This document shows, piece after piece, positions 7,858 through 16,537 of a stretch of DNA of 25,658 nucleotides (position 1 is the first letter of the stretch; each line of letters begins with the position of its first letter). Where the stretch lies: positions 1-25,658 of IMG/VR virus record IMGVR_UViG_3300024273_001259. The stretch is one strand, 5' to 3'. A program made the translations under genes and the position numbers. Source of the DNA: a virus. The notes below the pieces were generated by a model that ran no database searches, was not told the DNA's origin, and worked only from the letters and a program-made list of their open reading frames with translations.

Positions 7858-8529
7858 GTTAAATCCCGCGAAGAAATCGCTTTCTGCTTTCGCTTCGTCT
7901 TGAACTGTTTCTAGTACTGGCTCAACAAATGCGTTTTCAACTTCGATTTCAGCTTCAGCTTCAGATTGAATAGCCGATTGCTCCATTATGTGCTCTATTG
8001 GGATTTCGTCTGCAACTACTTCTATAAGAACTCCAGAAGGAGCTACAATTACATCAGCGATCTCAGGATTAGTTTCAGCTACAGCTTCGCTTACGGTTTC
8101 GTTCATAATATCAACAGCACCCATTAACGACAATGAAAGTACTTTTTGTCCATTGAATTCTCCTCCAGTTTCAGTTAATAAAAACTCAGCAGAATCTTCT
8201 ACTTTTACATTGAAATTAGACTTGATAGCTTCAAAATAAGACTTATCAGAGACTGATTTAGATGTCTTAGCTAATCTAACTCCAGACATTCCTTCAAGAC
8301 CTGTGGTATTAGCTATAGACACTCTGCTCGCTAACTTGTCAAATGAAAATGAAATCAACACTTCAGGGTTTTCAAAATCTATCCCTAAACCCTCAATTGC
8401 TTTTGCGTTTAAAGAGATAGTTCTCCCTGTTCCTTTTCCTTTAAATTCCGAAACTGTAAGCACTGCAACATTTTCGTACTTTTCTTTACTTGAACCTGCT
8501 TCTCTTCTTTTTGGTACACCGAATTCCAT
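7855..8529 (-). CDS. Hypothetical acidic protein upstream of ssb
   Basis: A 224 aa protein. Residues about 20-150 look like a compact beta-rich domain (ENVAVLTVSEFKGKG; VLISFSFDKLASRVS), and the last 70 residues are strongly acidic and probably disordered (SEAEAEIEVENAFVEP), ending ESDFFAGFN. The acidic tail with a hydrophobic tip recalls SSB-type partner-docking tails, but the consensus is not matched. Its position between the Sak4-like ATPase and SSB suggests a replication or recombination accessory role (inference). Confidence 0.6.
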   Translation of the reverse strand: MEFGVPKRREAGSSKEKYENVAVLTVSEFKGKGTGRTISLNAKAIEGLGIDFENPEVLISFSFDKLASRVSIANTTGLEGMSGVRLAKTSKSVSDKSYFEAIKSNFNVKVEDSAEFLLTETGGEFNGQKVLSLSLMGAVDIMNETVSEAVAETNPEIADVIVAPSGVLIEVVADEIPIEHIMEQSAIQSEAEAEIEVENAFVEPVLETVQDEAKAESDFFAGFN

Positions 8530-8597
8530 AATTTTTAATTTTAATATTTAATAATTGATTTTTGTTTTTTTTTAAAACAACCTCTTCTGAAGGTTAT

Positions 8598-8912
8598 TTA
8601 CTTTTTCTCTAATGAGAATTGATACTCTTCTCCTTGATAAACAATAGTGCCTTGAACGACTTCGCTGCTAAATTCTTCAATACTTGCGTCTTGAATTTCA
8701 ACGATACTTGCGTTTTCAAAATCGACAAGACCTTGTTTGTTCTCCATATCTGATAAGTCTTTGCTGTTCTGATAATCGATATTCATTAATAAAGACCTTT
8801 TTACTTCATCAGACCAATCTTCATCCACGATGAACCTATGTTCAATAACCTTCTTCATCCTTGAAAAGATCACGCCTACTTCTGTCCCTTTTGGGAAAAT
8901 CAAGTTTTTCAT
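8598..8912 (-). CDS. Hypothetical small acidic protein
   Basis: A 104 aa acidic protein (MENKQGLVDFENASIVEIQDAS; EEYQFSLEKK). No family is recognised. Its leader AAAAAAACAAATATG is typical here, and a palindromic element stands 14 nt before the start. It is located between the Sak4-like ATPase and the 224 aa protein. Confidence 0.5.
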   Translation of the reverse strand: MKNLIFPKGTEVGVIFSRMKKVIEHRFIVDEDWSDEVKRSLLMNIDYQNSKDLSDMENKQGLVDFENASIVEIQDASIEEFSSEVVQGTIVYQGEEYQFSLEKK

Positions 8913-8925
8913 ATTTGTTTTTTTG

Positions 8926-8940
8926 TAAAGCCTAGCTTTA
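8926..8940. repeat. Palindromic element TAAAGCNNNGCTTTA, copy 2
   Basis: TAAAGCCTAGCTTTA followed on the plus strand by GTTTTTAATT. It lies between the stop of the Sak4-like gene (8949) and the next start (8912), so the whole intergenic gap is essentially this element. Confidence 0.6.
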
Positions 8941-8948
8941 GTTTTTAA

Positions 8949-9593
8949 TTAACGTCCTGCAAATTCTGCGATTTTTTCTACTAAATACTGATAGTCGTTG
9001 TCGATTCTGTTCACTCCTTCGCCAAAGATATCTGGTGGGCATTTTGAGGATGAAGCGTCAAGAGATAGATCTAGCCATGCGTGAACAACTCCTTTATCGT
9101 CTTTGTTTCTATCGGCATAAAGGCAAATGGTGAACTCTTTTTCAATGAGATTCTTCCACTCTTTTCCTTTAACTTTTACGAATTTTTCGTTGTCACCTTC
9201 GTTTTCTGACATCTCATAGTGAGCCATAATGATTACTTCTTTCTGAATGCTTTTAATGTAACTCAACAGCTTTCCGATTTCCTCGTTATAGAGATTCCAG
9301 ATATCAAAGTTCTTCTTAGTCGCTCTACATTCTCTTAGCAACGTCTCCATGTATCCGCTCAAGCTGTCGATGACAATTACTTTGATGTTTGGATCAGTTG
9401 CGTACTTTCTAATAGCTTCTTTAGCTTCCGAAGTACTTACGCATCTGGTGTGGTTCATGAAGTGGTTTTTAAACGGAAGAGGCTTGTCTTCTACATTAAC
9501 GAACCCAGTAGTTAGCGCATCTAAAGTTCTAGCGCCATAGGTTTTTCCTTTACCTGATTGTCCAACAACCAGGATTTTATAAAAATCTGACAT
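8949..9593 (-). CDS. Sak4-like RecA-fold ATPase (phage recombination)
   Basis: A 214 aa P-loop ATPase. Walker A is GQSGKGKT (residues 11-18) directly after the first strand (YKILVV), and Walker B is VIVIDS with D76. A third strand, VIIMAHYE (about 119-126), ends with the polar/His residues usual in RecA-like cores. This size and layout match Sak4-type single-strand annealing proteins, which work with SSB in phage recombination. Here it sits a few genes from SSB and a PD-(D/E)XK nuclease, which fits. The alternative is another ASCE/KaiC-type phage ATPase; the assignment is family-level. Confidence 0.75.
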   Translation of the reverse strand: MSDFYKILVVGQSGKGKTYGARTLDALTTGFVNVEDKPLPFKNHFMNHTRCVSTSEAKEAIRKYATDPNIKVIVIDSLSGYMETLLRECRATKKNFDIWNLYNEEIGKLLSYIKSIQKEVIIMAHYEMSENEGDNEKFVKVKGKEWKNLIEKEFTICLYADRNKDDKGVVHAWLDLSLDASSSKCPPDIFGEGVNRIDNDYQYLVEKIAEFAGR

Positions 9594-9595
9594 AT

Positions 9596-10126
9596 TTAAG
9601 ATTTTTGAAGGACTTCTCCTTGATTAATATTAATTTTCTTTTCTTCAAAACTGATTAAATACCTTTCTTTAAACACTTTGTCGTTCTGGTATTTATTAGC
9701 GAATCTGTACGCGCATTTGTAACTAAACGGGTAAATAACCTTGGTTCCTGCTAGGAACTTTCTAAGATGAACTCCTTCGTATATAACAACTCCTGCAGTG
9801 GTGTGTAGCTTATAGTGAAGTCTTCTGCGCTTCTTCTGTTCTTTAGCGTCTAGATCAGACTTAACCTTTGACTCAAACTCAATGTCCGAGTAATCTATCT
9901 TATCTCTAGACAAATAGTCCTCTGCTTCTTTAGAGGATGTATCGACAATACCAATGCTATTCAGCCTCTCCTTAGTATTTCCAACACAGATATCCGACAA
10001 ACATTCTTCCGAAACGTCTTCTGCGATTACCTGGAGGTCATTGATATCAGGAGTGCTTAACTTTGTTGGAGTTGTAGTAAAAAACAAGTCTAAAATCGAC
10101 ATCATTAAAAATTTAAGCTTCTTCAT
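9596..10126 (-). CDS. Hypothetical protein
   Basis: A 176 aa protein. The N-terminal 20 residues are hydrophobic (KFLMMSILDLFFTTTP) but too short and weak for a confident signal peptide. The central part is charged (KEQKKRRRLHYKLH), and the C-terminal domain is basic and aromatic (KVIYPFSYKCAYRFANKYQ). It is translated 2 nt upstream of the Sak4-like gene. No family is recognised. Confidence 0.5.
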   Translation of the reverse strand: MKKLKFLMMSILDLFFTTTPTKLSTPDINDLQVIAEDVSEECLSDICVGNTKERLNSIGIVDTSSKEAEDYLSRDKIDYSDIEFESKVKSDLDAKEQKKRRRLHYKLHTTAGVVIYEGVHLRKFLAGTKVIYPFSYKCAYRFANKYQNDKVFKERYLISFEEKKININQGEVLQKS

Positions 10127-10152
10127 AGTAGTTTTAATTTGATTTGTTAGAT

Positions 10153-11634
10153 TTAAGATTCTAGCTTCGATTGAGATGCGGCAAGTTTCATCTCCATTCT
10201 CTCCTTTACCAAATACTCACGTTGTTCTTGAGATAATGATGATACATACTCTTTTGCAGCCAACTCTCCATGCTCCACTCTCAATTGCTCTATCTTTTCA
10301 AACGTAGGAACCTCTTCCTCTAGCTTTTCAAAGTTTCCAGTAAGCAGTCCTTCAAGATCAGACATGCGTTGAAGGAAGTCGCTTTCCTCATCTTCATCAT
10401 CATCTTCATCATCATCTTCAGCTTCATGTATCGGCGTTGCATTATCGTCCTCCCAATTAGCATATCCATGTGTATCAGCTTCAATAGCTTCGATATCTAA
10501 ACATTCTTGCTCTTCTGCATCTCCAGCAAACAATTCATCTTCTATGTTGAACAAACCTGAGTTTCCCGAAAGCATAGTGTCGAAATCATCGTTTGGAGTG
10601 TTTTCCGCTTGTTCTAAGTACTCTTCAATCTCTTGGGATTCTTTGTCAATAGATTGTTTTGGAATATCTTTTACCACATCTCGTTTCGAAACAACCTCTT
10701 CCATTACTCCTTCTTCGATTGATGCTACGCTAGACTCGGTATTAACCTTGTCCCTTTTAAGCATTGAGTCCAGGAAGTCGTCTACAGCTTCCTTGTCATC
10801 TAAATCTAAATTATCAGAAGTCAAAGGTTCTTCAAGAGCATCTACGTTTTTAACCATTGAATACATATTTTCTACTATTTCTTTTTGCTCTTCTTCCGTG
10901 AAGTGAACGAAGCTTTCTTTGTGAATAGATGCAACTTTTCCCATAAGCCTAGATAATTCAAAAGGCATTCTTGATAATTCTAATGAGGTATTTGATGTTT
11001 TAACTCTCTCAAGCTCAGCCTCACAAAGACTTATAGATTTGTCTATAAAGTTCATGTCTGAATCAGCAATACTAATGCCTCTGCTTATTAAGAGAAGAAG
11101 ATCATTTTCTACTTTCTTGCAAAGCTTAGTAACTAAGCCAATCGCTCTTTCTGCAACACGTCTCTTATTTTCGATATCAGAATCTTTAATTCCTCCTTTG
11201 ATTACGTTTTCATTGATCAGTCTATCGGTGTGTTTAGCGATTAAATCAGCACCCTCAATCAAGTCATCTTCGTTTTTCTTCTTAGACTTAATTCTTGAGA
11301 AAGATATACCTTCTTCGCCTTCGTGAGCTGAAGATTGGTCGCGATTAAGCTTCTCTCTAAAAGCATTGTCTCCTTCAGACGCCAACATAGCTCCAAGCGT
11401 AACTAGGGACTTAATTAAAAAATCAAGAGACTCTACGTTTAGATTAATATTGATCTTTCCTACTTGCAAGACCATTTTAGAAACGTCTTCGTTAGCAGAA
11501 AGTAAAATACCGATTGAGTCGTCCAATACAGTTCCGAAGATAGTTTCCGCTTCAAAGATGTGTTTATCTTTAGCGTCTTTAAATGTGTTTTTAACTAACT
11601 TAGTTAACACGGCGTTTTTTTTGTTTTTTCCCAT
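10153..11634 (-). CDS. Large acidic protein in replication module
   Basis: A 493 aa protein of unknown family. Residues 1-290 are mostly helical with heptad-like patterns (KKVENDLLLLISRGISIAD). Residues 295-440 are low-complexity acidic, with a run of Asp/Glu around 410-425. The C-terminal 50 residues form a charged helix (SQEQREYLVKERMEMKLA). It is encoded 8 nt after the DnaB-type helicase and probably co-translated, so a replisome scaffold, helicase partner or DNA mimic are all possible. The start has a typical TTTAAACAAACAA leader. Confidence 0.6.
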   Translation of the reverse strand: MGKNKKNAVLTKLVKNTFKDAKDKHIFEAETIFGTVLDDSIGILLSANEDVSKMVLQVGKININLNVESLDFLIKSLVTLGAMLASEGDNAFREKLNRDQSSAHEGEEGISFSRIKSKKKNEDDLIEGADLIAKHTDRLINENVIKGGIKDSDIENKRRVAERAIGLVTKLCKKVENDLLLLISRGISIADSDMNFIDKSISLCEAELERVKTSNTSLELSRMPFELSRLMGKVASIHKESFVHFTEEEQKEIVENMYSMVKNVDALEEPLTSDNLDLDDKEAVDDFLDSMLKRDKVNTESSVASIEEGVMEEVVSKRDVVKDIPKQSIDKESQEIEEYLEQAENTPNDDFDTMLSGNSGLFNIEDELFAGDAEEQECLDIEAIEADTHGYANWEDDNATPIHEAEDDDEDDDEDEESDFLQRMSDLEGLLTGNFEKLEEEVPTFEKIEQLRVEHGELAAKEYVSSLSQEQREYLVKERMEMKLAASQSKLES

Positions 11635-11642
11635 TTGTTTGT

Positions 11643-12746
11643 TTAAATTTTTGTTCTGTCTATAAATTCTCTTAGTAAAGCTGCGTCCGACCTGTCTGGT
11701 AGTTCTTCAAAGAAGTTGTAACTACCATCGAAATAGAGTGGCAATGTTTTATTTGGCGTACCAAATCTATTTTTAATCAAAGTCACTGCTCTGAAGTTGT
11801 CGTAGAAGTTGTCACTAACTGTAGCGGGATCGCAAATGTTATAGCCTAAGTACTTGTCGATTTTAAATCGTTCTGGAGCAAACAATCCGAAGATGACATA
11901 ATCATCTCTAGCGATTTCTCTATTGTTTGCTAATCCATCCATACTCGGTAATAGCTTATTGATCACGGTTTCACCTTTATTGGTAAATACCTGTTGCTCG
12001 CTATCTAAACTTTGCTGTTGGACATTTAATGCCGCCCATCCCCATTGCTTTGTAATGATCTTTCTTTGATAGTGTGTGTGCCATTTAGCCATCGATTTAC
12101 CTTTGTCGAGATACTTGTTAGTCTCTGCTTCAAATTCTTCTTCTATCAAGCTTATATGGTCTGTAATAGTCAATACGATTTGACTCGGATCGTTCTTAGT
12201 GTAAATCTCCCTGCCTTTTGCGTTAATAGTGAACTTACCATGGTCTTCAGCAAATGCTCTACAGACGTTGTACATATCTGTAGGCTTGTATCTGTTGTCG
12301 ATTACGGTAATGTGATCCATAATAGAGTTCACGATATACTTAGCCTTTTCAACAAAAGCTAGTTCGGAACTAGTAAGCATCACGGGTCCATTTCCACTAA
12401 GTGCAAATCTGTCTATTTTTACCTTGAATACTCTTTGCAGAACATGTATGAATAAGCTATCGATAAACTCCTCTCTAGATTCTTCCAGTGCAAAATACAA
12501 TACATGATAATTCACATTGTACTTAATAGCAAAAAGTATAGGCTGATAAACAAATGCAAACTTGGCGAACTGAGTCTTACCTGCTCCAGAACCGCTAGTG
12601 ATTTTATACATGATTCCTGGAATGATTCCAGGAATATATTTAATCAACTTACTTAGTCCTGAGAAAGGGATATTAACTTTTCTTCCTGATAGTACATCAT
12701 CCCTGTTCTTGTGGTAGTCGTCTACCCTTTTCTGTACGTTATACAT
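11643..12746 (-). CDS. dnaB: DnaB-type replicative helicase (RecA-like domain only)
   Basis: A 367 aa helicase core. Walker A is GSGAGKT (52-58) in the typical context IPGIMYKITSGSGAGKT. YFALEES (about 84-90) matches the DnaB H1a glutamate region, and Walker B is IVLTITDHISLI with D196. KNRFGTPNKT near residue 330 corresponds to the KxRxG motif at the end of the DnaB fold. Bacterial DnaB is about 450-470 aa with an N-terminal primase-binding domain; that domain is missing or reduced to about 25 residues. The protein is expected to form a ring and unwind DNA at the fork. Neighbours (ligase, primase, SSB) agree. Confidence 0.85.
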   Translation of the reverse strand: MYNVQKRVDDYHKNRDDVLSGRKVNIPFSGLSKLIKYIPGIIPGIMYKITSGSGAGKTQFAKFAFVYQPILFAIKYNVNYHVLYFALEESREEFIDSLFIHVLQRVFKVKIDRFALSGNGPVMLTSSELAFVEKAKYIVNSIMDHITVIDNRYKPTDMYNVCRAFAEDHGKFTINAKGREIYTKNDPSQIVLTITDHISLIEEEFEAETNKYLDKGKSMAKWHTHYQRKIITKQWGWAALNVQQQSLDSEQQVFTNKGETVINKLLPSMDGLANNREIARDDYVIFGLFAPERFKIDKYLGYNICDPATVSDNFYDNFRAVTLIKNRFGTPNKTLPLYFDGSYNFFEELPDRSDAALLREFIDRTKI

Positions 12747-12760
12747 AATTGTTCTTTAAA

Positions 12761-13033
12761 TTAAAAAGGAAGATCTTCGTAAGTTACACTAGGCGTATCT
12801 AACACTATTCGTTTCGCTGACGAGTGGATTGTATGGACTCTCTTGGCGCAAGCTTTTTTTTGTGATTCAGATACATGTTGTCCGAATAAGTCAAGGCAAT
12901 TTCTGGTGAGAATTTTATACTCAGTTAAAAGCTCTTCTCTATTTAAAGCAGGCTGTCTTCCAACATATCTATTGAAATTTTGAAACAATGTGTCCACAAG
13001 TTCCTTGTTGATTTTTTCAAGTTTATGGTCCAT
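12761..13033 (-). CDS. Small helical protein with SSB-like C-terminal tail
   Basis: A 90 aa protein, helical and basic over residues 1-80, ending in SVTYEDLPF. The final EDLPF is nearly the same as the SSB candidate's tip (DDLPF), so both may dock on the same partner. It lies between ligase (3 nt) and the DnaB-type helicase (14 nt), so it is probably part of the replication machinery. It could be a helicase loader or a recruitment adaptor; nothing proves either. Confidence 0.6.
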   Translation of the reverse strand: MDHKLEKINKELVDTLFQNFNRYVGRQPALNREELLTEYKILTRNCLDLFGQHVSESQKKACAKRVHTIHSSAKRIVLDTPSVTYEDLPF

Positions 13034-13036
13034 AAC

Positions 13037-14101
13037 TTATTTATCTAGTCTGAATCCGTGACACACTGGGAATCTTGGGATACCAGATTCAGTAAACTCA
13101 AAGAATCTAATCTCTGCTGTTTGACCTATGTATTTAGATTTATTAACCAGAATCTCTTCTCTTTCAGCATGACTAAACTTCATTCCAGTATTAAAATACT
13201 GTCCAGTTCTTGAACAAAAACATCTAATTACTCCTTGCTCAGGTCTTGATTCAGAAGGAACTACATCTACAATTAGATAAACTTCATCTAAGAAGTCTTT
13301 ATATTTAAGTAGATCAGAACTGCGTTTGTTTACAGCGTAGCCAGACTCTCCGTGACGAATCATAGTTCCTTCGTAACCTGCAGCAATGTTTTTCTTGTGA
13401 TACTCAAGCATCTCAGCTTCGTTATTGACCCTAACTGTTTCTACCAAATCCAAATGAGGATTGTCAATACAGATACGAGCAAGAGTTAAATATCTTACAT
13501 TGAATGGAGCGTTCATAATCAAGTCGTAAACGTGATACTTTACAGTTTCTGTTTCGAGCGGACGATACTTCTTAACCAATCGCATTACTTCTTGGAATGA
13601 TTTTCCGTGGGCATATAGCTCGCCGTCCAATACAGTTTCTCCAAGACCATTGAATTTTATGTGTTTAATTGTGTCTATGACTTTACCTGTTCGAGATACA
13701 AGTGCATCTTCATCAGAACCTAATGCACGCATACCATCAAGTTTAGGTTGTGCGTAACAAGGGTACTTTACTTTCTTGAATTCCTTCTTGTAGTCTTTGG
13801 CCAGCATTGGTAATAAGAAATCTTTTCCTCCTTTTTCCATAGCTTCAATTTCCGTGTAGAAATAGCCAAGCCTTAATTTCTCGTCAAGTTTAGCCCTTGT
13901 CTCTAACATCGCTTGATAATTTGCGGAAGTTCCATTGCTTTTCCCTACGTTCTTTGCGGTACAAGCACTTCTGTTTTCTACTACGTTATCTGTACCTACA
14001 ACACCTGAACGTTGTACTACGAAATTGTCCTCATGACTAAGGTGTAAGAACCTTACTCTGCCCGCTGAATCTTTCTTATAGATCGTTTGATTTATTATCA
14101 T
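13037..14101 (-). CDS. lig: ATP-dependent DNA ligase with N-terminal WGR domain
   Basis: Seals nicks in DNA using ATP. The nucleotidyltransferase motifs are clear: motif I K120-LDG-MR (K120 is the AMP-accepting lysine), VLDGELY (158-163), VYDLI (191-195), motif IV YEGTMIRH (243-250) and motif V LLKYK (264-268). A C-terminal OB-type domain follows (VIRCFCSRTGQYF; QTAEIRFFEF). Residues 1-80 look like a WGR domain (IYKKDSAGRVRFLHLSHEDN, then KNVGKSNGTSANYQAMLE and GYF), normally found in PARP and DNA-binding proteins, here fused to the ligase. At 354 aa it is a minimal phage ligase plus this domain. Confidence 0.9.
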   Translation of the reverse strand: MIINQTIYKKDSAGRVRFLHLSHEDNFVVQRSGVVGTDNVVENRSACTAKNVGKSNGTSANYQAMLETRAKLDEKLRLGYFYTEIEAMEKGGKDFLLPMLAKDYKKEFKKVKYPCYAQPKLDGMRALGSDEDALVSRTGKVIDTIKHIKFNGLGETVLDGELYAHGKSFQEVMRLVKKYRPLETETVKYHVYDLIMNAPFNVRYLTLARICIDNPHLDLVETVRVNNEAEMLEYHKKNIAAGYEGTMIRHGESGYAVNKRSSDLLKYKDFLDEVYLIVDVVPSESRPEQGVIRCFCSRTGQYFNTGMKFSHAEREEILVNKSKYIGQTAEIRFFEFTESGIPRFPVCHGFRLDK

Positions 14102-14153
14102 TTTACTGTTTTTAAGTAATTAATTTAACCTGTAGAAAAGTTTATCGGGACGG

Positions 14154-14161
14154 CAAAGGTA
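14154..14161 (-). promoter_or_regulatory. Bacteroidota-type -7 box TACCTTTG before the ligase operon
   Basis: The minus strand reads TACCTTTG, matching the Bacteroidota sigma-factor -7 consensus TAnnTTTG. No clear -33 TTTG is found at the expected distance, but the palindromic element lies there instead. Transcription would begin about 45-50 nt before the ligase ATG. Confidence 0.5.
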
Positions 14162-14174
14162 AAGCATCGCTTTA
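14160..14174. repeat. Palindromic element TAAAGCNNNGCTTTA, copy 3
   Basis: TAAAGCATCGCTTTA followed on the plus strand by GTTTTTTACT. It lies between the 182 aa gene and the ligase and abuts the TACCTTTG box, so it could be part of a promoter. Confidence 0.6.
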
Positions 14175-14204
14175 GTTTTTTACTATATAAGCCCATTTAT
14201 TTTT

Positions 14205-14753
14205 CTACATAAGGTCATTATATTCTGAAGCTATTGTAGCCTTTTCATCCTCAAGGAGATACTCATACTTCTCATAGAAAGCTCCGTTTAACCATGCTTC
14301 ACAAGCTGACATGAACTCCATGTTATTCTCTTTTCTCCTGTAAGCCATCTCAGCTTCAAGCACTCTTATAACTTTGTTCTCAACAATAGGATTCTTTTTA
14401 AAGAGCCTGTTCCATTTAGTATGCAAAGCAGTAACGGCGACTCCTGTTGTCCCTACTGGAGACAAGTACCTTCCTTTTGGAGTCTTAATTGGAAACGTAG
14501 ATAAGAACCTGTAGAAGTTATCTCTTGGGTTTTGAAACATCTCCCTAGCTTTCTGTCTTAAGACTATGCCTTGTTCTGTTATCTTGATGAATCCGCAGTC
14601 TTCCAGATACTTTTCATTGATTTTACCGCAGATTAGTTTATCTTCAATAGACAAAGGCATATCTGTATTTTTAAGGCTCAAGAAGTGATATTCTCCAAGT
14701 GTAAGCGCATTAATAATCAATAAATTCCTGTCGATACTCACTATATCCGTCAT
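14205..14753 (-). CDS. Hypothetical phage protein
   Basis: A 182 aa protein, no recognised family. The N-terminal half is a winged-helix-like arrangement by eye (IINALTLGEYHFLSL; LEDCGFIKITEQGIVLRQKAR), and the C-terminal half is helical (ENKVIRVLEAEMAYRRKENN). Such a pattern would suit a DNA-binding replication or regulatory protein. The start overlaps the upstream gene by 44 nt. Position just upstream of the ligase operon is the only contextual hint. Confidence 0.55.
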   Translation of the reverse strand: MTDIVSIDRNLLIINALTLGEYHFLSLKNTDMPLSIEDKLICGKINEKYLEDCGFIKITEQGIVLRQKAREMFQNPRDNFYRFLSTFPIKTPKGRYLSPVGTTGVAVTALHTKWNRLFKKNPIVENKVIRVLEAEMAYRRKENNMEFMSACEAWLNGAFYEKYEYLLEDEKATIASEYNDLM

Positions 14754-14937
14754 AGCTATTTATTTGTTTGTTTGAAATCTCTAATTCACTTAGATCGATG
14801 TGAAGATTTAAGATGTCAGCGTTGTTAATGCTGACATCAAATTCTTCTTTAATTCTGCTGATTAAGCATTCATTTGACATTACACCAAACTTAAGCTCAA
14901 CTAGTGAAATCATTGTTTGAATGTTTTTTGTTGTCAT
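14710..14937 (-). CDS. Small hypothetical protein
   Basis: A 75 aa protein, acidic and helical (ELKFGVMSNECLISRIKEEF; ADILNLHIDLSELEI). It overlaps the next gene by 44 nt. No family is recognised; the leader AAAAACAAGTAAA before ATG supports the start. Confidence 0.45.
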   Translation of the reverse strand: MTTKNIQTMISLVELKFGVMSNECLISRIKEEFDVSINNADILNLHIDLSELEISNKQINSYDGYSEYRQEFIDY

Positions 14938-14948
14938 TTTACTTGTTT

Positions 14949-15191
14949 TTAACTAACTACAAGTCTTTCAAACTTGTCTTTTACAGCAACAAGAAAGACA
15001 ACGTTATTTATTCCGTATTGTTCATACATAGTTTCTAAAGCTTTTGAGTTACTACTTTCTATGAAAACAGACTTAGTAAAGCTCTTTACTTTTAGTTTTC
15101 CATTTGTTTCTAAATAAGAAACAGATATTCTACTCACCTTTTCAAAAGACCATTTGTTGAATGATGCTTTTTTTATAAATTTTCTTGTCAT
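14949..15191 (-). CDS. Small hypothetical protein
   Basis: An 80 aa basic, beta-rich protein (VSRISVSYLETNGKLKVKSF; INNVVFLVAVKDKFERLVVS). No family is recognised. It follows the VWA gene by 33 nt. Confidence 0.45.
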   Translation of the reverse strand: MTRKFIKKASFNKWSFEKVSRISVSYLETNGKLKVKSFTKSVFIESSNSKALETMYEQYGINNVVFLVAVKDKFERLVVS

Positions 15192-15224
15192 AACTAATAC
15201 ATTATTAAATTATTTGTAAGATTA

Positions 15225-16535
15225 TTAGTACATACGCTCTTCCGTGTACCAACCAGTAGAGTCAATAGCAACTTGTTTTAACCCTTGATTGCTGTTACCT
15301 AGGGCAACTACGTTAATCTTAACTCCTTTACAGTCTACCTCTTTAGGGTCGATATAGTCATCACCATCACAAACTATCATGATTTCTGGGCTATGATATC
15401 CTGGAATAGCACACACTTCGTTTACAGTTTCCTGTAGTACCGCTCCAATGTTAGTTCCACCTCCGTTAGGTATTCTTGTGCAAATCTCTTCGTAAAGCGC
15501 TCTACACTCTGCAGCAGTATTAACCGTTTTCTTGTTGTACCTACCTGATTCGTATAAGTAAAACACTAAAGTAGCGTGTCCTTTTACTACAGGCTCAAGG
15601 CGATTTAACAGTACAGCTCTAACGTAAGTCTGTTTTTGCACACATTGCATAGAACCTGAGTCATCGAGCAACATAGTAAACATCTGTTTCTTCGTTACTG
15701 GAGATACTTTTTTGTTCACTATAAGCTCTTTTTTAGCTAGCTTAATGTTGAAATCAGGCATAGCCAATTTAACTTTACTTACTTTAGAAAGATCTGATAC
15801 GGAAGTCATATTCATGTGCTTCTTCTTCTTAGAGGACGCGTCTTCGATAACTTTCATTTCTTTCGTCTCTTCCATTCCAAGTTTATTCTCTAAGTACGCC
15901 TTAATCTTAATGTCTTTGAAGATTTTTAAGTTAATAGGCATGTCTAATTTGTTGTTAACTCCGTAGATGTTTAGTATCTCTGGAGACAAATCACTTAAAA
16001 ATTCACGAACACACGACGTTAAGTCGTTAGAAAGCTCAACACTTCCCTCTTCAGATCTACTTTCCGGATTAGAGAATTTTTTAATAGATTTATTTAGAGA
16101 AATATCATCCACTTCGTCCATCTCTTCATTAACGGTTCCGACAGAATCGTATCTACCATTCTCTTTCGAAAGCTTAGTTGCGTACATGATTACATTCAAA
16201 GCCTTGTCCATTGGAGAAAATCCAAGAATCTCCTCTATATTCACCTTGGACAGAAAGTTAAGGTTAAATCGATAATAATCATTTTCGCTAGAACTTAGTT
16301 TTCTGCCCAGCACTTGTGTTTCGATAATTTTTCTGCTAAGAATATGTTCAGACTTAACAAAGTCAGACCCAAGATCACGCTCTTTCATGAAGATGTAATA
16401 CAGGTCTTTAAGAATATCCGGAGCCACCGTGAAAGCTTCAGAGAAGTTGATATTCTTCTCCATAGCTAACTCGTTTATGTGTTTCATGCCAGGCACATTT
16501 ATTTCATTGGTCAATCTAACTGAAAAACTTCCCAT
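15225..16535 (-). CDS. VWA-domain (MIDAS) protein, partner of MoxR-type ATPase
   Basis: A 436 aa protein whose C-terminal 150 residues form a von Willebrand factor A domain. The metal-ion-dependent adhesion site is intact: D291-x-S293-x-S295 in LLDDSGSM, T361 in GGGTNIG and D390 in IVCDGDD. The N-terminal 280 residues are helical and charged, as in CobT/ViaA-like partners of MoxR ATPases. It is encoded 2 nt downstream of the AAA+ gene, so the two surely act together, by analogy with MoxR-VWA, RavA-ViaA or CobS-CobT pairs, remodelling a protein or inserting metal in an ATP-driven way. The substrate is unknown. Confidence 0.85.
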   Translation of the reverse strand: MGSFSVRLTNEINVPGMKHINELAMEKNINFSEAFTVAPDILKDLYYIFMKERDLGSDFVKSEHILSRKIIETQVLGRKLSSSENDYYRFNLNFLSKVNIEEILGFSPMDKALNVIMYATKLSKENGRYDSVGTVNEEMDEVDDISLNKSIKKFSNPESRSEEGSVELSNDLTSCVREFLSDLSPEILNIYGVNNKLDMPINLKIFKDIKIKAYLENKLGMEETKEMKVIEDASSKKKKHMNMTSVSDLSKVSKVKLAMPDFNIKLAKKELIVNKKVSPVTKKQMFTMLLDDSGSMQCVQKQTYVRAVLLNRLEPVVKGHATLVFYLYESGRYNKKTVNTAAECRALYEEICTRIPNGGGTNIGAVLQETVNEVCAIPGYHSPEIMIVCDGDDYIDPKEVDCKGVKINVVALGNSNQGLKQVAIDSTGWYTEERMY

Positions 16536-16537
16536 AA

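Noticed and set aside
10370-10420. Short tandem repeats of a cat/ctt type (possible satellite or CRISPR-like repeat)
   Set aside because: These are codons of the Asp/Glu run in the acidic protein. No spaced identical repeats were found anywhere, so there is no CRISPR array.
10544-10906. Serine-rich plus-strand frames opposite the acidic 493 aa gene (also at 11039-11665)
   Set aside because: Ser/Phe/Leu-rich frames are the antisense of Asp/Glu/Lys-rich coding sequence; the minus-strand gene explains them.
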